Shown here in pieces: positions 24,732 through 31,672 of a stretch of DNA of 62,647 nucleotides. The notes below the pieces were generated by a model. That model worked only from the letters and a program-made list of their open reading frames with translations, had not been told where the DNA came from and searched no databases. Source of the stretch: an uncultured Methanobrevibacter sp. Its GTDB lineage: Archaea > Methanobacteriota > Methanobacteria > Methanobacteriales > Methanobacteriaceae. The stretch covers positions 1 through 62,647 of the forward strand of contig NZ_CADAJR010000024.1 of NCBI RefSeq assembly GCF_902788255.1, in the 5' to 3' direction. The position numbers and the translations under genes are program-made. Each line of letters starts with the position of its first letter. The stretch's first letter is position 1.

Positions 24732-25595
24732 ATGGTTCTTAAATTTAAGGATAGGGAAAGTCCTAAAAATAGGTTAAAAATTCATGTCTGTGGGTTAACT
24801 GGTTGTGGTAAATCCACTTTTGCTGAGGAATATTGTAAACAAGCTGGTTTAAATCCTATTGTTGTAGATATTGATGATACTAATTATAGTACTCAAGCTA
24901 ATCCTGATGTGGATTTTATTGGTAATGATAGGCAAATCTTTACTAAAATTTGTAATCTTTTGGATGAGATTAATAAAACTGATTTTGACACTATTATTTA
25001 TGATGGATGGGATAGTAGTATGGAGAAAATTACTCCGAAAGAAAAGGATGGTAATCCATTTTATCATTTAAGTGTCCGTAAACAAAGATGTGAAATGATT
25101 ATGAATAGGTTATTGAATTCTGGTAAGCATCTTATTTTTATTGGGCAAGTGGATACTAAAATTGTTGATGACCCTAAAAATAAACCATCTTATCCAGTTA
25201 AAGTTATGAATAATTGTGTTAATGTGAGTTATTTCTGTTATGTTACTAAAGATGGTGAATTTCTTTATGATATTATGAAGAATCGTTTTGGTGACCGTTT
25301 AAGTGGGTTGAATGTTTTTGAACCTATCCCTTATATTGTAAAACAGGAAAAAGTGGAGCCTATTGTTCAAAAACCTAAAAAGGACAAACTTGTTGAGAAT
25401 AATGTTGATGAAAGTGAGAATCTTGCGGTTCCTCGTTTGATTCAAGAATGTGTGGATGCATTAGTTCGTAATGGTAGGATTCCTACTAATGATGTGGTGC
25501 GTATTTGTATTGAGGATAGGTGTAAGGACCAGGAGGAACATGATTTGTGTATGAAGTGGTTGGATGAAAATATTAATCTTGGGGGCATTTCTTAA
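24732..25595 (+). CDS. P-loop ATPase (viral AAA/Sak4-like)
   Basis: The 287-residue protein has Walker A GLTGCGKST (about 21-29), a Walker B region FDTIIYDGWDS (about 92-102), and HLIFIGQVDTKIVDD, as in viral RecA-like single-strand annealing or nucleotide-binding proteins of the AAA_24/Sak4 group. The C-terminal 90 residues form a separate small helical domain. It is likely to act in recombination or genome replication. No primase or polymerase is present, so this is the main replication-type gene of the provirus. Confidence 0.68.
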   Translation: MVLKFKDRESPKNRLKIHVCGLTGCGKSTFAEEYCKQAGLNPIVVDIDDTNYSTQANPDVDFIGNDRQIFTKICNLLDEINKTDFDTIIYDGWDSSMEKITPKEKDGNPFYHLSVRKQRCEMIMNRLLNSGKHLIFIGQVDTKIVDDPKNKPSYPVKVMNNCVNVSYFCYVTKDGEFLYDIMKNRFGDRLSGLNVFEPIPYIVKQEKVEPIVQKPKKDKLVENNVDESENLAVPRLIQECVDALVRNGRIPTNDVVRICIEDRCKDQEEHDLCMKWLDENINLGGIS

Positions 25596-25597
25596 AA

Positions 25598-25843
25598 ATG
25601 TCCTCTAAAATTTTTATTAAATTTGCAGATAAAGAGGGTGTGCAGTTTGAAGTGCATTCTGATTCTGGTGAAGTGTATATGGTTACTTGGGATTTTGATA
25701 ATGGATGGATGTGCGATTGTAAAGGCTGTTTGTTAGGTAAGCATCTTTGTAAGCATATTTGTGCTTGTATTAATTATATGAATTTTGTGAATATGGCCTT
25801 GCTTAATGATCATCATGTTTTTAAGGGTGAGGTGAGTGTATGA
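25598..25843 (+). CDS. SWIM-type zinc finger protein
   Basis: An 81-residue protein with WMCDCKGCLLGKHLCKHICA (about 36-56), which matches the CxC..CxH zinc-binding pattern of SWIM domains. In archaea and viruses, SWIM proteins often accompany RecA/Sak4-like ATPases as recombination helpers; here the gene lies 2 bp downstream of one, which supports the pairing. Overlaps the next gene by 4 bp. Confidence 0.68.
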   Translation: MSSKIFIKFADKEGVQFEVHSDSGEVYMVTWDFDNGWMCDCKGCLLGKHLCKHICACINYMNFVNMALLNDHHVFKGEVSV

Positions 25844-26370
25844 ATATGAATGGTGAGTTTCCTATGGATCAACGTGTTAGTATTCGTTTGCATATTAGTG
25901 AGAAAAAGCAAGCTCAGGATTTACCTTTCACTTACAGGGAGATTTTTATGTATGGGTTACGGGCGTTGTCTCATGAGGAAACTATGTTGAAATTTAGCAT
26001 TGGTAGTCTTGAGGAGACTTTAGCTGAGAAGGAGGCTGAGGTGCATAGTTTGAAGGCTTTGGTTTCTGCGAAGAAAAATAGGTTGAGGATGATTGCTCCT
26101 CATGAGTTGGATGAGTCTACTTTGCGTAGTATGTTGGTTGATTCTGCTAGGGAGTATGCAGTGTCTATTTTTAATCGTCATGGTGAGCATTCTCTTAGGA
26201 GTATTGAGAGTGGTGTTGCGAAGTCTAGTATTCGTTCTGAGGGGCGTGAGTTAGGTTATGATGGTGAGAAGTTTTTGGTTGAGGTGAAGAATTATCTTGA
26301 GGATTTGTGTCAGACATTGGTGTCTGACAGTTCAGGTGATGAGAATGAAATGTATGACAAGGATGTCTGA
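25840..26370 (+). CDS. Ribbon-helix-helix-like DNA-binding protein with coiled coil
   Basis: The 176-residue protein has an N-terminal RHH-like unit (QRVSIRLHISEKKQAQ, then TYREIFMYGLRALS), a coiled coil (SLEETLAEKEAEVHSLKALV) and a helical C-terminal domain. Its 3' coding end contains two of the four paired TGTCNGACA sites described next, so it may bind them and regulate its own operon or start replication. Starts at 25840, 25846 or 25867 are all possible. Confidence 0.6.
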   Translation: MNMNGEFPMDQRVSIRLHISEKKQAQDLPFTYREIFMYGLRALSHEETMLKFSIGSLEETLAEKEAEVHSLKALVSAKKNRLRMIAPHELDESTLRSMLVDSAREYAVSIFNRHGEHSLRSIESGVAKSSIRSEGRELGYDGEKFLVEVKNYLEDLCQTLVSDSSGDENEMYDKDV

Positions 26371-26540
26371 CATTTCAAATTGTAAGTATTATTCAAATGT
26401 CGGACAGGCACTGTGTCGGTATGACATTTGGTTAAGTTAGTTAAATTCTATTGTCGGACAGTATTGTCTGACATTTGAAAGGGGATTATTATTATTAATT
26501 ATTATTATTAATAATTCTTTTTCAATATCAATGATATCAT
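26308..26540 (+). promoter_or_regulatory. Cluster of paired TGTCNGACA sites with AT-rich tract (origin or operator)
   Basis: Nine-base near-palindromes lie at 26308, 26321, 26351 (one mismatch), 26364, 26398, about 26414-26426 (variant), 26452 and 26465. Three pairs have exactly 13 bp between site starts; the pair at 26398 is looser. An AT-rich run with repeated ATTATT units (26487-26515) and then GATATCATAT follow. The 198 bp from 26371 to 26568 has no gene. Regular iterons next to an easily melted tract suggest a replication origin or a strong operator. Confidence 0.6.
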
Positions 26541-26568
26541 ATAACAATGTTATAAAGAGGTTAAAAAA

Positions 26569-27129
26569 ATGAATTCTACAATATTAGAATTGGAACAACA
26601 AGACATTGAATTACAACTACGAGCAATTCAATTGAAACGAAAACAATTAGAAATTGAACGAGAGAAATTAAACAAAAAATATTCCAAACCTAAAGCTGAA
26701 GATAATCCAAAGAGTTTTAATAATCTCACAATCCCTCATAAAAAAGAGGAATTGTACCTTCATTACAGCAATTATGTGAAAGATAATCATATTAACATTA
26801 CTGATGTTTGCCCAGATGGATCTATTATGATTCGCCATGGTAAAGATTCATGTACCATTTCCAAAAAATATTCCATGAGATCATTATCTTGGATTAAACA
26901 GAAATTACCTGTTTGGGTAAATCTTCAAAGGGAAACTAATCATTTTTGGGATAAGATTGCGAATAAGTATTCACGTAAATTCTTACCTAAAGGTGAAAGC
27001 ATCTCCCGTACTACTATGAAGAAATTATGTTACTTTGTGGATTCAGGTAATGCAGAAGTTTGGTTTGAGAAATATGATTATTTAAAAGGTAAAGGAAAAC
27101 AAGTTACATTGGAAGGAGGAGTTTTATGA
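26569..27129 (+). CDS. Hypothetical protein with N-terminal coiled coil
   Basis: The 186-residue protein starts with a Gln/Glu-rich coiled coil (LELEQQDIELQLRAIQLKRK, about 5-45), followed by a globular part with Trp residues (SWIKQKLPVWVNLQRETNHF). AAAGAGGTTAAAA lies upstream. It is the first gene after the iteron cluster, so its transcription may be controlled there. Function unknown. Confidence 0.6.
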   Translation: MNSTILELEQQDIELQLRAIQLKRKQLEIEREKLNKKYSKPKAEDNPKSFNNLTIPHKKEELYLHYSNYVKDNHINITDVCPDGSIMIRHGKDSCTISKKYSMRSLSWIKQKLPVWVNLQRETNHFWDKIANKYSRKFLPKGESISRTTMKKLCYFVDSGNAEVWFEKYDYLKGKGKQVTLEGGVL

Positions 27130-27638
27130 GTAATACAAAACTATTAGCAGACACTAGACATTTATTAGTATCATTAAGTGGTTTAAAAGCATTCGATAAT
27201 CTTGCTGAAGGAGTCACTAGTAATGATAGTCATGTTAGTGTAAATATATCTGAGTTAATACCATTGGATTTCAGTAATGAAATACAACTAATTGATGAGG
27301 CATTAAAAGTCGATGATAGTATTGATGATAGTATAATGGGTAATTTATGTGAATGGTCTAGTTTGGTTACTGAGGTCTCTGTTAAAGAAGTTGATTTATT
27401 CAATAAAAAAGAAGCGTATAATGCTTTAAGTGAGGAGATTATAGCAAGTACTGATTTTAAGGCATTATATGGTAAGAATAATGAGAGTATTCGTAAACAA
27501 CATTGTCGTGAAGAATTATCTGAGGAGTATAATGAGATTAAAAAATTAGAGTTTGGTATTGATTATTGTAAAAGACGCATTAGTTTTTTAAAGTCATTGA
27601 TACGTGTTAAAACTGTAAGTATGGAGATTAAAGAATGA
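27126..27638 (+). CDS. Hypothetical early protein, helical
   Basis: A 170-residue, mostly helical, acidic protein, with serine-rich N-terminal half and a C-terminal helix pair (CREELSEEYNEIKKLEFGID). Ribosome binding site AAGGAGGAG directly upstream. It overlaps both neighbours by 4 bp. Not recognised. Confidence 0.55.
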   Translation: MSNTKLLADTRHLLVSLSGLKAFDNLAEGVTSNDSHVSVNISELIPLDFSNEIQLIDEALKVDDSIDDSIMGNLCEWSSLVTEVSVKEVDLFNKKEAYNALSEEIIASTDFKALYGKNNESIRKQHCREELSEEYNEIKKLEFGIDYCKRRISFLKSLIRVKTVSMEIKE

Positions 27639-27778
27639 AGTATTATTTAATTTACTTCTTTCTTTTTCTTATTTTAATAATGGTGTATGTTGGTGGATTT
27701 TTGAATGAAAAAAGAAAGGAACGTAAAAGTAAGAGGGATTTTAAACGACGTCAAGAAAAATATGGGAAGATGATATGA
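27635..27778 (+). CDS. Small membrane protein with basic tail
   Basis: A 47-residue protein: one N-terminal span (YYLIYFFLFLILIMVYVGGF) then a very basic tail (RKERKSKRDFKRRQEKYGK). It overlaps the preceding stop and the following start by 4 bp each, which strongly supports translation. Similar one-span basic peptides in viruses can be membrane anchors or spanin-like helpers; the role here is unknown. Confidence 0.6.
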   Translation: MKYYLIYFFLFLILIMVYVGGFLNEKRKERKSKRDFKRRQEKYGKMI

Positions 27779-27984
27779 TGAGTTTAATGACTATTGAACA
27801 GATTGTTAAAAAGATAATGGGTGGAAATTGTAGGTATAAATTAAATTTGCCTAAAAAACAATTCCTGGTCGAATCAGATGATCCTATTTCTCAAGAGGAT
27901 ATTGATAAGATTTGTGATGAGGTTATGGCTTTTGAATCTTTAAGAAGTTTTGATGGAAAAGTAGTATTTTTTAATTATTGGTGA
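27775..27984 (+). CDS. Small hypothetical protein
   Basis: A 69-residue protein with no membrane segment (IVKKIMGGNCRYKLNLPKKQ). Overlaps the previous gene by 4 bp. There are several possible starts (27775, 27778 and 27787). Not recognised. Confidence 0.5.
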   Translation: MMSLMTIEQIVKKIMGGNCRYKLNLPKKQFLVESDDPISQEDIDKICDEVMAFESLRSFDGKVVFFNYW

Positions 27985-27989
27985 TATGG

Positions 27990-28346
27990 ATGGAATTAGA
28001 ACAGGTTAAGTTTAACAAAAAATGGATTACTCCAATTCGCAACGGAAATAAAACTCAAACAATGAGAACCCCTGAAAAAAGAATTGAAACTCCAGTTGGT
28101 AAAATCATAGCTGCAATATTCCCAGGAACATTAAATGTCATAGCATTACTCATCACAAAAAAAGGGTATAAATCATTTAAAAATATTAATGATGCTGATG
28201 CTCAACGTGAAGGATTTCATCGTGCTTTTGAATTGAAAGAAGAATTATTGAGTATTTATCCATATTTGGAAGATTATAACAGAGTTTACTATTATCAATT
28301 CAGAGTGGTGGCTCAGATAAAAGATGAAAATGCAAGGGTGATTTGA
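27990..28346 (+). CDS. ASCH/PUA-like domain protein
   Basis: A 118-residue protein with the ASCH-type pattern: VKFNKKWITPIRNGNKTQTM, then RTPEKR, a beta-barrel-like middle (GKIIAAIFPGTLNVIALLIT), and DAQREGFHRAFELKEEL, where ASCH proteins have a conserved EGF/EGW loop. ASCH domains bind or process modified nucleosides or RNA. The start at 27990 follows GGTGATATGG; a TTG at 27978 is in the overlap with the previous gene and less likely. Confidence 0.62.
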   Translation: MELEQVKFNKKWITPIRNGNKTQTMRTPEKRIETPVGKIIAAIFPGTLNVIALLITKKGYKSFKNINDADAQREGFHRAFELKEELLSIYPYLEDYNRVYYYQFRVVAQIKDENARVI

Positions 28347-28625
28347 ATGAGTGATAAAAAATGGTTTTTAAATACTGATGTTATTGAAGGTACTGATATT
28401 TGTGAGGAAGGAATTCCTCATACTAATAGAAGTATTGTCAATATTTTAAATAGATATGAAAGAAATTTGAATGAGTTGAAAACTAAAACTCAAAGGTTAG
28501 AACAAGATAGAGAAACCCTATTTAAATTTAAAGCTGAATTAAGGGAAGCTATTAAAAATGAACGTACTCATCTTGGTCATAATGCATTGGTTAATTTAGC
28601 AAGTAATTTAGGAGTGGAGTTATGA
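28347..28625 (+). CDS. Hypothetical protein with coiled coil
   Basis: A 92-residue protein. The second half is a coiled coil (YERNLNELKTKTQRLEQDRE). GGGTGATTTGA lies directly upstream of the ATG. Overlaps the next gene by 4 bp. Function unknown. Confidence 0.55.
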   Translation: MSDKKWFLNTDVIEGTDICEEGIPHTNRSIVNILNRYERNLNELKTKTQRLEQDRETLFKFKAELREAIKNERTHLGHNALVNLASNLGVEL

Positions 28626-28762
28626 TTAGTAGTGATTGTAAAGATTGTCCATTCTTGGATGAGGATAATAAAAGATATCCATGTAAACTTGATTATCCTA
28701 TACGCTGCAATATATTGTACTCTTATGTTAATGAACATAATTGGAGGCATGGTTTATTATGA
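28622..28762 (+). CDS. Small cysteine-rich protein
   Basis: A 46-residue protein with cysteines in CKDCPFLDEDNKRYPCKLDY and CNILY, a possible zinc site. It overlaps both neighbours by 4 bp. The GGAGTGGAG ahead of the ATG is a good ribosome binding site. Too small for family assignment. Confidence 0.5.
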   Translation: MISSDCKDCPFLDEDNKRYPCKLDYPIRCNILYSYVNEHNWRHGLL

Positions 28763-28950
28763 GTGATATTATTAAAGTGAGAAAAAGTCAATCATATAAT
28801 GGTTGCTGGATAGATTTGTTTAGTTTTTGTCCTTATGAGGGTCCAAAGCCAGGTTTGCATATTACTTTTAAAACTCCTGATTTTGAATATAATATGAGTA
28901 AAGAGGACTTTAAAAAGTTTAGGAAGATGGTTAATGAGGTGACTGTATGA
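28759..28950 (+). CDS. Small hypothetical protein
   Basis: A 63-residue protein beginning MSDIIKVRKSQSYNG. The start at 28759 is chosen because it overlaps the previous stop (TTATGA) like its neighbours and has GGAGG nearby at 28743; a start at 28741 would be inside the upstream gene with no ribosome binding site. Overlaps the next gene by 4 bp. Confidence 0.5.
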   Translation: MSDIIKVRKSQSYNGCWIDLFSFCPYEGPKPGLHITFKTPDFEYNMSKEDFKKFRKMVNEVTV

Positions 28951-29102
28951 TTACTGAGTATCATTGTTGTTGTGATTGTAAACAGAGTATAGATGTTCCA
29001 GGTCGTAAACCTGATAGTTTTGAAACTGGTTGTTTGGATAAAAGAGGAAAACCGAATAAATCTGGTGGTTTATGCAGGTGTGAATACTTCATAAGGAGAT
29101 GA
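28947..29102 (+). CDS. Small cysteine-rich protein
   Basis: A 51-residue protein with HCCCDCKQ near the N-terminus and LCRCEYFIRR at the end, with a further cysteine between. The two Cys clusters could form a zinc site. GAGGTGACT precedes the ATG. Overlaps the previous gene by 4 bp. Confidence 0.5.
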   Translation: MITEYHCCCDCKQSIDVPGRKPDSFETGCLDKRGKPNKSGGLCRCEYFIRR

Positions 29103-29109
29103 TTTTTTT

Positions 29110-29400
29110 ATGAGGTTTGAAGATTGTAAATTTAAAGGTAAACATGAAATCCGAACAGATGTCACTAAGGAGATTATTATTGCCTGTCGTGAAAGTATAC
29201 CTGTGTTCAATGAATTAAATATTTTCACGGTTCAGGATTATATTCATTTATTATTGGATGAATCCGAGTATAATGTTAAAGGACATTATTTTTATGAAAG
29301 GTCCACTAATATTAGAATCCCGTTAAAAGTATTTAAGATTGTTGCAATAGAATATATTTTAGAGCATCTTGATGATTTCAAGTTAAAATATCCTGGTTGA
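29110..29400 (+). CDS. Hypothetical protein
   Basis: A 96-residue protein (MRFEDCKFKGKHEIRTDVTK) with no recognised motif. AAGGAGATGATT lies just upstream. The C-terminal half is helical (IPLKVFKIVAIEYILEHL). It belongs to the same operon as its neighbours. Confidence 0.55.
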   Translation: MRFEDCKFKGKHEIRTDVTKEIIIACRESIPVFNELNIFTVQDYIHLLLDESEYNVKGHYFYERSTNIRIPLKVFKIVAIEYILEHLDDFKLKYPG

Positions 29401-29428
29401 ACATCCCTTTAAATTTTTAATTTGAGTG

Positions 29429-29737
29429 ATGTTATTGAAAAAAATTAAAGATGATCCACAAACAAGATTCTGGGTAACTACCTGTAAATATTGTGGATCA
29501 ACTTTTATCAAATTCCAAAATGCTACTAAATATTGTAGTGATAAATGCCGAGATTACAGTACTCTTGAGCATACTGAAAAACGTGTACGTAAACATCGTA
29601 AAAAACACAGGTCGCAAACAGATAGTTATTGGGGATTGGGCAGTGGTTACTTGCACGGAACCCCAAAAAATGATTTTAAAGAGGAACGCAAAGCAATAAT
29701 GATGGAACGCAGACGATTAAAACTACCGGCAAAATAA
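29429..29737 (+). CDS. Zinc-finger protein with basic C-terminus
   Basis: About 102 residues. CKYCGSTFIKFQNATKYCSD with KCRDY forms a Cys4-type zinc finger (about 19-41), followed by a highly basic stretch (TEKRVRKHRKKHRSQTDSYW) and KEERKAIMMERRRLKLPAK. This composition suggests nucleic-acid binding. GAGTGATG precedes the start; GTG at 29426 is an alternative. Confidence 0.6.
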   Translation: MLLKKIKDDPQTRFWVTTCKYCGSTFIKFQNATKYCSDKCRDYSTLEHTEKRVRKHRKKHRSQTDSYWGLGSGYLHGTPKNDFKEERKAIMMERRRLKLPAK

Positions 29738-29755
29738 TAAAAAGGAGGATTATTT

Positions 29756-30079
29756 TTGAACGTTCATGAAAAAATGTCTAATTTAATTAAATCTCCTAAG
29801 GTTCGTAAATTTGATGATTCACTTTCAGAGGATATCTTTAATTATATTCATTCAGAAATTATTCCAAAATATGATGATTTAACTGATTGTCATATGTATA
29901 AGTTGCCTCAAGAAATAAATGCTGATTATGAATATATCTTTAAATTAAAACATCCCTTATTTAAACAGGAAAGTGAAACATTAACTAATAACATATATGA
30001 AGATATTTCTGATTATTGTGATAAGATTAATGAACCTTATTACATTTTAAAAATTTTGATTATATTAAGTGAAATTTAA
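29756..30079 (+). CDS. Hypothetical protein, end of the early module
   Basis: A 107-residue protein from a TTG start selected by AAAGGAGG (29741-29748). Acidic, with no span or motif (NVHEKMSNLIKSPKVRKFDD). It is the last gene before a 530-bp non-coding region that separates the early and late modules. Confidence 0.5.
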   Translation: MNVHEKMSNLIKSPKVRKFDDSLSEDIFNYIHSEIIPKYDDLTDCHMYKLPQEINADYEYIFKLKHPLFKQESETLTNNIYEDISDYCDKINEPYYILKILIILSEI

Positions 30080-30094
30080 CATTTCACACATTTA

Positions 30095-30135
30095 CTTTTT
30101 TTCTATTTCGTTACAGTGATTTTTGAAGGTGAGGA
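30095..30135 (+). repeat. Copy 1 of the TTCGTTACAGTG element
   Basis: TTCGTTACAGTG at 30107-30118, then two bases and TTTTGAAGG at 30121-30129, preceded by a T-rich tract ending in CTAT. Near-identical elements occur at 36502-36540 and 49828-49856, each in a gene-free gap in front of a late gene block. Confidence 0.7.
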
Positions 30136-30433
30136 ATTTCATATTTTATAAAAATTTTTTTCAGTATAAAAATTCCTGAAAATAATTGTTTGTAAAAAAA
30201 AGAGATTCTGGGTACGTAAAAAACTTCATTTGCGATAAAAGTGATTAAAACAATAATAAGGTCATTAAATAAAAGTGAAAGATAATAAATCTGCCATAAT
30301 TAAAAATATTCTCTTTTTACTTTTATTCCTCCTAATTAAACACTAAAAAATATTGTAAACACGTTTTAAAAAAGGGATAATTTACTAAAAAAATTTTAAG
30401 ATTCTTCACCTTTTTCAAATAAAAAAACTCTAC
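30136..30433. other. Non-coding part of the early/late switch region
   Basis: AT-rich, no gene seen on either strand. It contains the third copy of the TGTTTGTAAAAAAAAGAG repeat at 30187-30204, followed by GGGTACGTAAA and AAAAGTGATTAAAA, the latter also present near 23143. Sequence around 30360-30410 has no recognisable structure. The region may carry late promoters. Confidence 0.4.
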
Positions 30434-30493
30434 GTCGAATACTAAAAGCGACTTCGTTACAATCGAAAGGGGGTTTAAATCCCCCATTCATCA
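30434..30493 (+). ncRNA. tRNA-like structure 1 (degenerate)
   Basis: A T-arm-like hairpin GGGGG-TTTAAAT-CCCCC (30469-30485) follows an anticodon-arm-like hairpin with four pairs TTCG/CGAA and a seven-base loop TTACAAT (30453-30467). GTCGAAT (30434-30440) pairs imperfectly (5 of 7) with ATTCATC (30486-30492). There is no D arm and no CCA. It may be a decayed tRNA or a tRNA mimic. Confidence 0.35.
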
Positions 30494-30500
30494 CTCTAAT

Positions 30501-30577
30501 GTAGGTAAACTGTCTAACCAAAACTACAATCTCCAAAGTAGATTAAATAGTGGGTTCAAATCCCACTACCTACACCA
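30501..30577 (+). tRNA. Unusual tRNA-like gene with encoded CCA
   Basis: A perfect 7-bp acceptor stem (GTAGGTA 30501-30507 with TACCTAC 30567-30573) is followed by discriminator A and CCA (30574-30577). The T arm is canonical: GTGGG-TTCAAAT-CCCAC (30550-30566). Spacing of 42 bases between acceptor and T stem is nearly normal. The D arm is not recognisable, and the anticodon region CTAC..GTAG (30524-30541) has a 10-base loop AATCTCCAAA. The CTCCAAA part resembles a Trp (CCA) anticodon loop, but its stem does not pair well. Aminoacylation identity is unclear. Confidence 0.5.
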
Positions 30578-30609
30578 TATAAAAAACTTAAAAAAAAGGT
30601 GATTAACAA

Positions 30610-30801
30610 ATGGAATTTGATAACATTTCAATTTTAATTATAGGATTATTACTCGGTGGAATGTTTAGTTTATATCTTGGAATGGAAAACATTGCATCAG
30701 CAATTTTCGGTGGTTTAATAGGATACTTAGCAAAAGACCCAATTAAAACACTCTTGAATCATAGCGACACCCAAGATGAGAGTGTTGAAGATGACATCTA
30801 A
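30610..30801 (+). CDS. Small holin-like membrane protein
   Basis: A 63-residue protein with two closely spaced hydrophobic segments (SILIIGLLLGGMFSLYLG and SAIFGGLIGYLAK) and a charged C-terminus (SDTQDESVEDDI). This is the usual size and layout of a holin. It sits at the front of the late module, just before terminase. AAAAAAGGTGATTAACAA precedes the ATG. Confidence 0.5.
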   Translation: MEFDNISILIIGLLLGGMFSLYLGMENIASAIFGGLIGYLAKDPIKTLLNHSDTQDESVEDDI

Positions 30802-31135
30802 AACCTTAACTAAAAAAATACCTTACCAGAGGACAGTGTGGGTGACAGGATTTGCAAAAACAATAAGCAGCACCACATTAATAACCCTAGGAATAGGATT
30901 ACTACTCGATGGATTAACCAACCATTTAAAATGGAAAGGATACAACCACACAGAATTAACAGTAGGAATATTATCATTAATAATGGGAGTAGTAATCGTG
31001 ATACTAATAGACTTATGGAAAGATAAAAAGAAAAAAGAAGAACTTGAAATAATCGACAAAACAATCAACGAAAAAGCAGAAAAAATAGCTGAAAGAAAAA
31101 TACTCGAAGCAATGTCTAAACTAGACAAAAAATAA
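30791..31135 (+). CDS. Membrane protein, possible second holin component
   Basis: About 114 residues: two spans (ISSTTLITLGIGLLLDGL and VGILSLIMGVVIVILIDLW) and a charged helical C-terminal tail (DKKKKEELEIIDKTINEKAE). It overlaps the preceding holin-like gene by 11 bp. ATG at 30791 is preferred over 30776. The pair could be a holin and its regulator; alternatively a membrane anchor for the packaging machine. Confidence 0.5.
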   Translation: MTSKTLTKKIPYQRTVWVTGFAKTISSTTLITLGIGLLLDGLTNHLKWKGYNHTELTVGILSLIMGVVIVILIDLWKDKKKKEELEIIDKTINEKAEKIAERKILEAMSKLDKK

Positions 31136-31150
31136 CAAATTGGTGAGTAT

Positions 31151-31672
31151 ATGGGAGAAATTTGGGAAGAACCACAAACAGATGAAAAAGGCAAAGAAAC
31201 TGCCAGAGCATTTGAAGTGTTCAATCAGTACCTAAACTCTCCCAAACCTAGAACATTACCTAAATTTTTAAGATGGATTGAAAAAAACCCCTCTGAGACC
31301 AATTCAAAACCCCCTAAAAAATGGACTGTTGATGAATGGTCCAAGAGATGGCACTGGAAAGAAAGAGCTGAAGCTTATGATGTGAATAATGTTGAACGTA
31401 TTCGTAACCAGAATAAAGTTTTAGTTGATGATGCATTCGGGGGTCAAGTTAGAACTATTCTTGATCAACTTAATGATTTGGATGATGAAAGAGATTCTAT
31501 TTATGTTTCTGATTTGGATGAGGATAAAAAAGCTAGGGCTTTGAAGCGTAATAGTGAGAATAAAGCTATTCTCATGAAAGAGTTGCGTTTAATTATGGGT
31601 ATGACTACTGATAATAATAAGTCTGTTGTTGAACATAATGGTTTAAGAAGGTTGGCTGATGCGTTCAAGTAA
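31151..31672 (+). CDS. Terminase small subunit-like protein
   Basis: The 173-residue protein has a KWTVDEWSKRWHWKERAEAY segment (about 57-76), a pattern seen in small terminase subunits and packaging-linked proteins, followed by long helices. It overlaps the large terminase gene by 14 bp. GGTGAGTAT is the ribosome binding site. It would recognise viral DNA for packaging. Confidence 0.65.
   Translation: MGEIWEEPQTDEKGKETARAFEVFNQYLNSPKPRTLPKFLRWIEKNPSETNSKPPKKWTVDEWSKRWHWKERAEAYDVNNVERIRNQNKVLVDDAFGGQVRTILDQLNDLDDERDSIYVSDLDEDKKARALKRNSENKAILMKELRLIMGMTTDNNKSVVEHNGLRRLADAFK

Noticed and set aside
26308-26473. CRISPR array
   Set aside because: The repeated units are only 9 bases and palindromic, with short regular spacing; there are no 30-40 base spacers and no cas genes.
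30501-30577. Calling the tRNA-like gene a functional tRNA-Trp
   Set aside because: The CTCCAAA loop fits Trp, but the stem required around it has only two Watson-Crick pairs and a G-U, and the D arm is absent.
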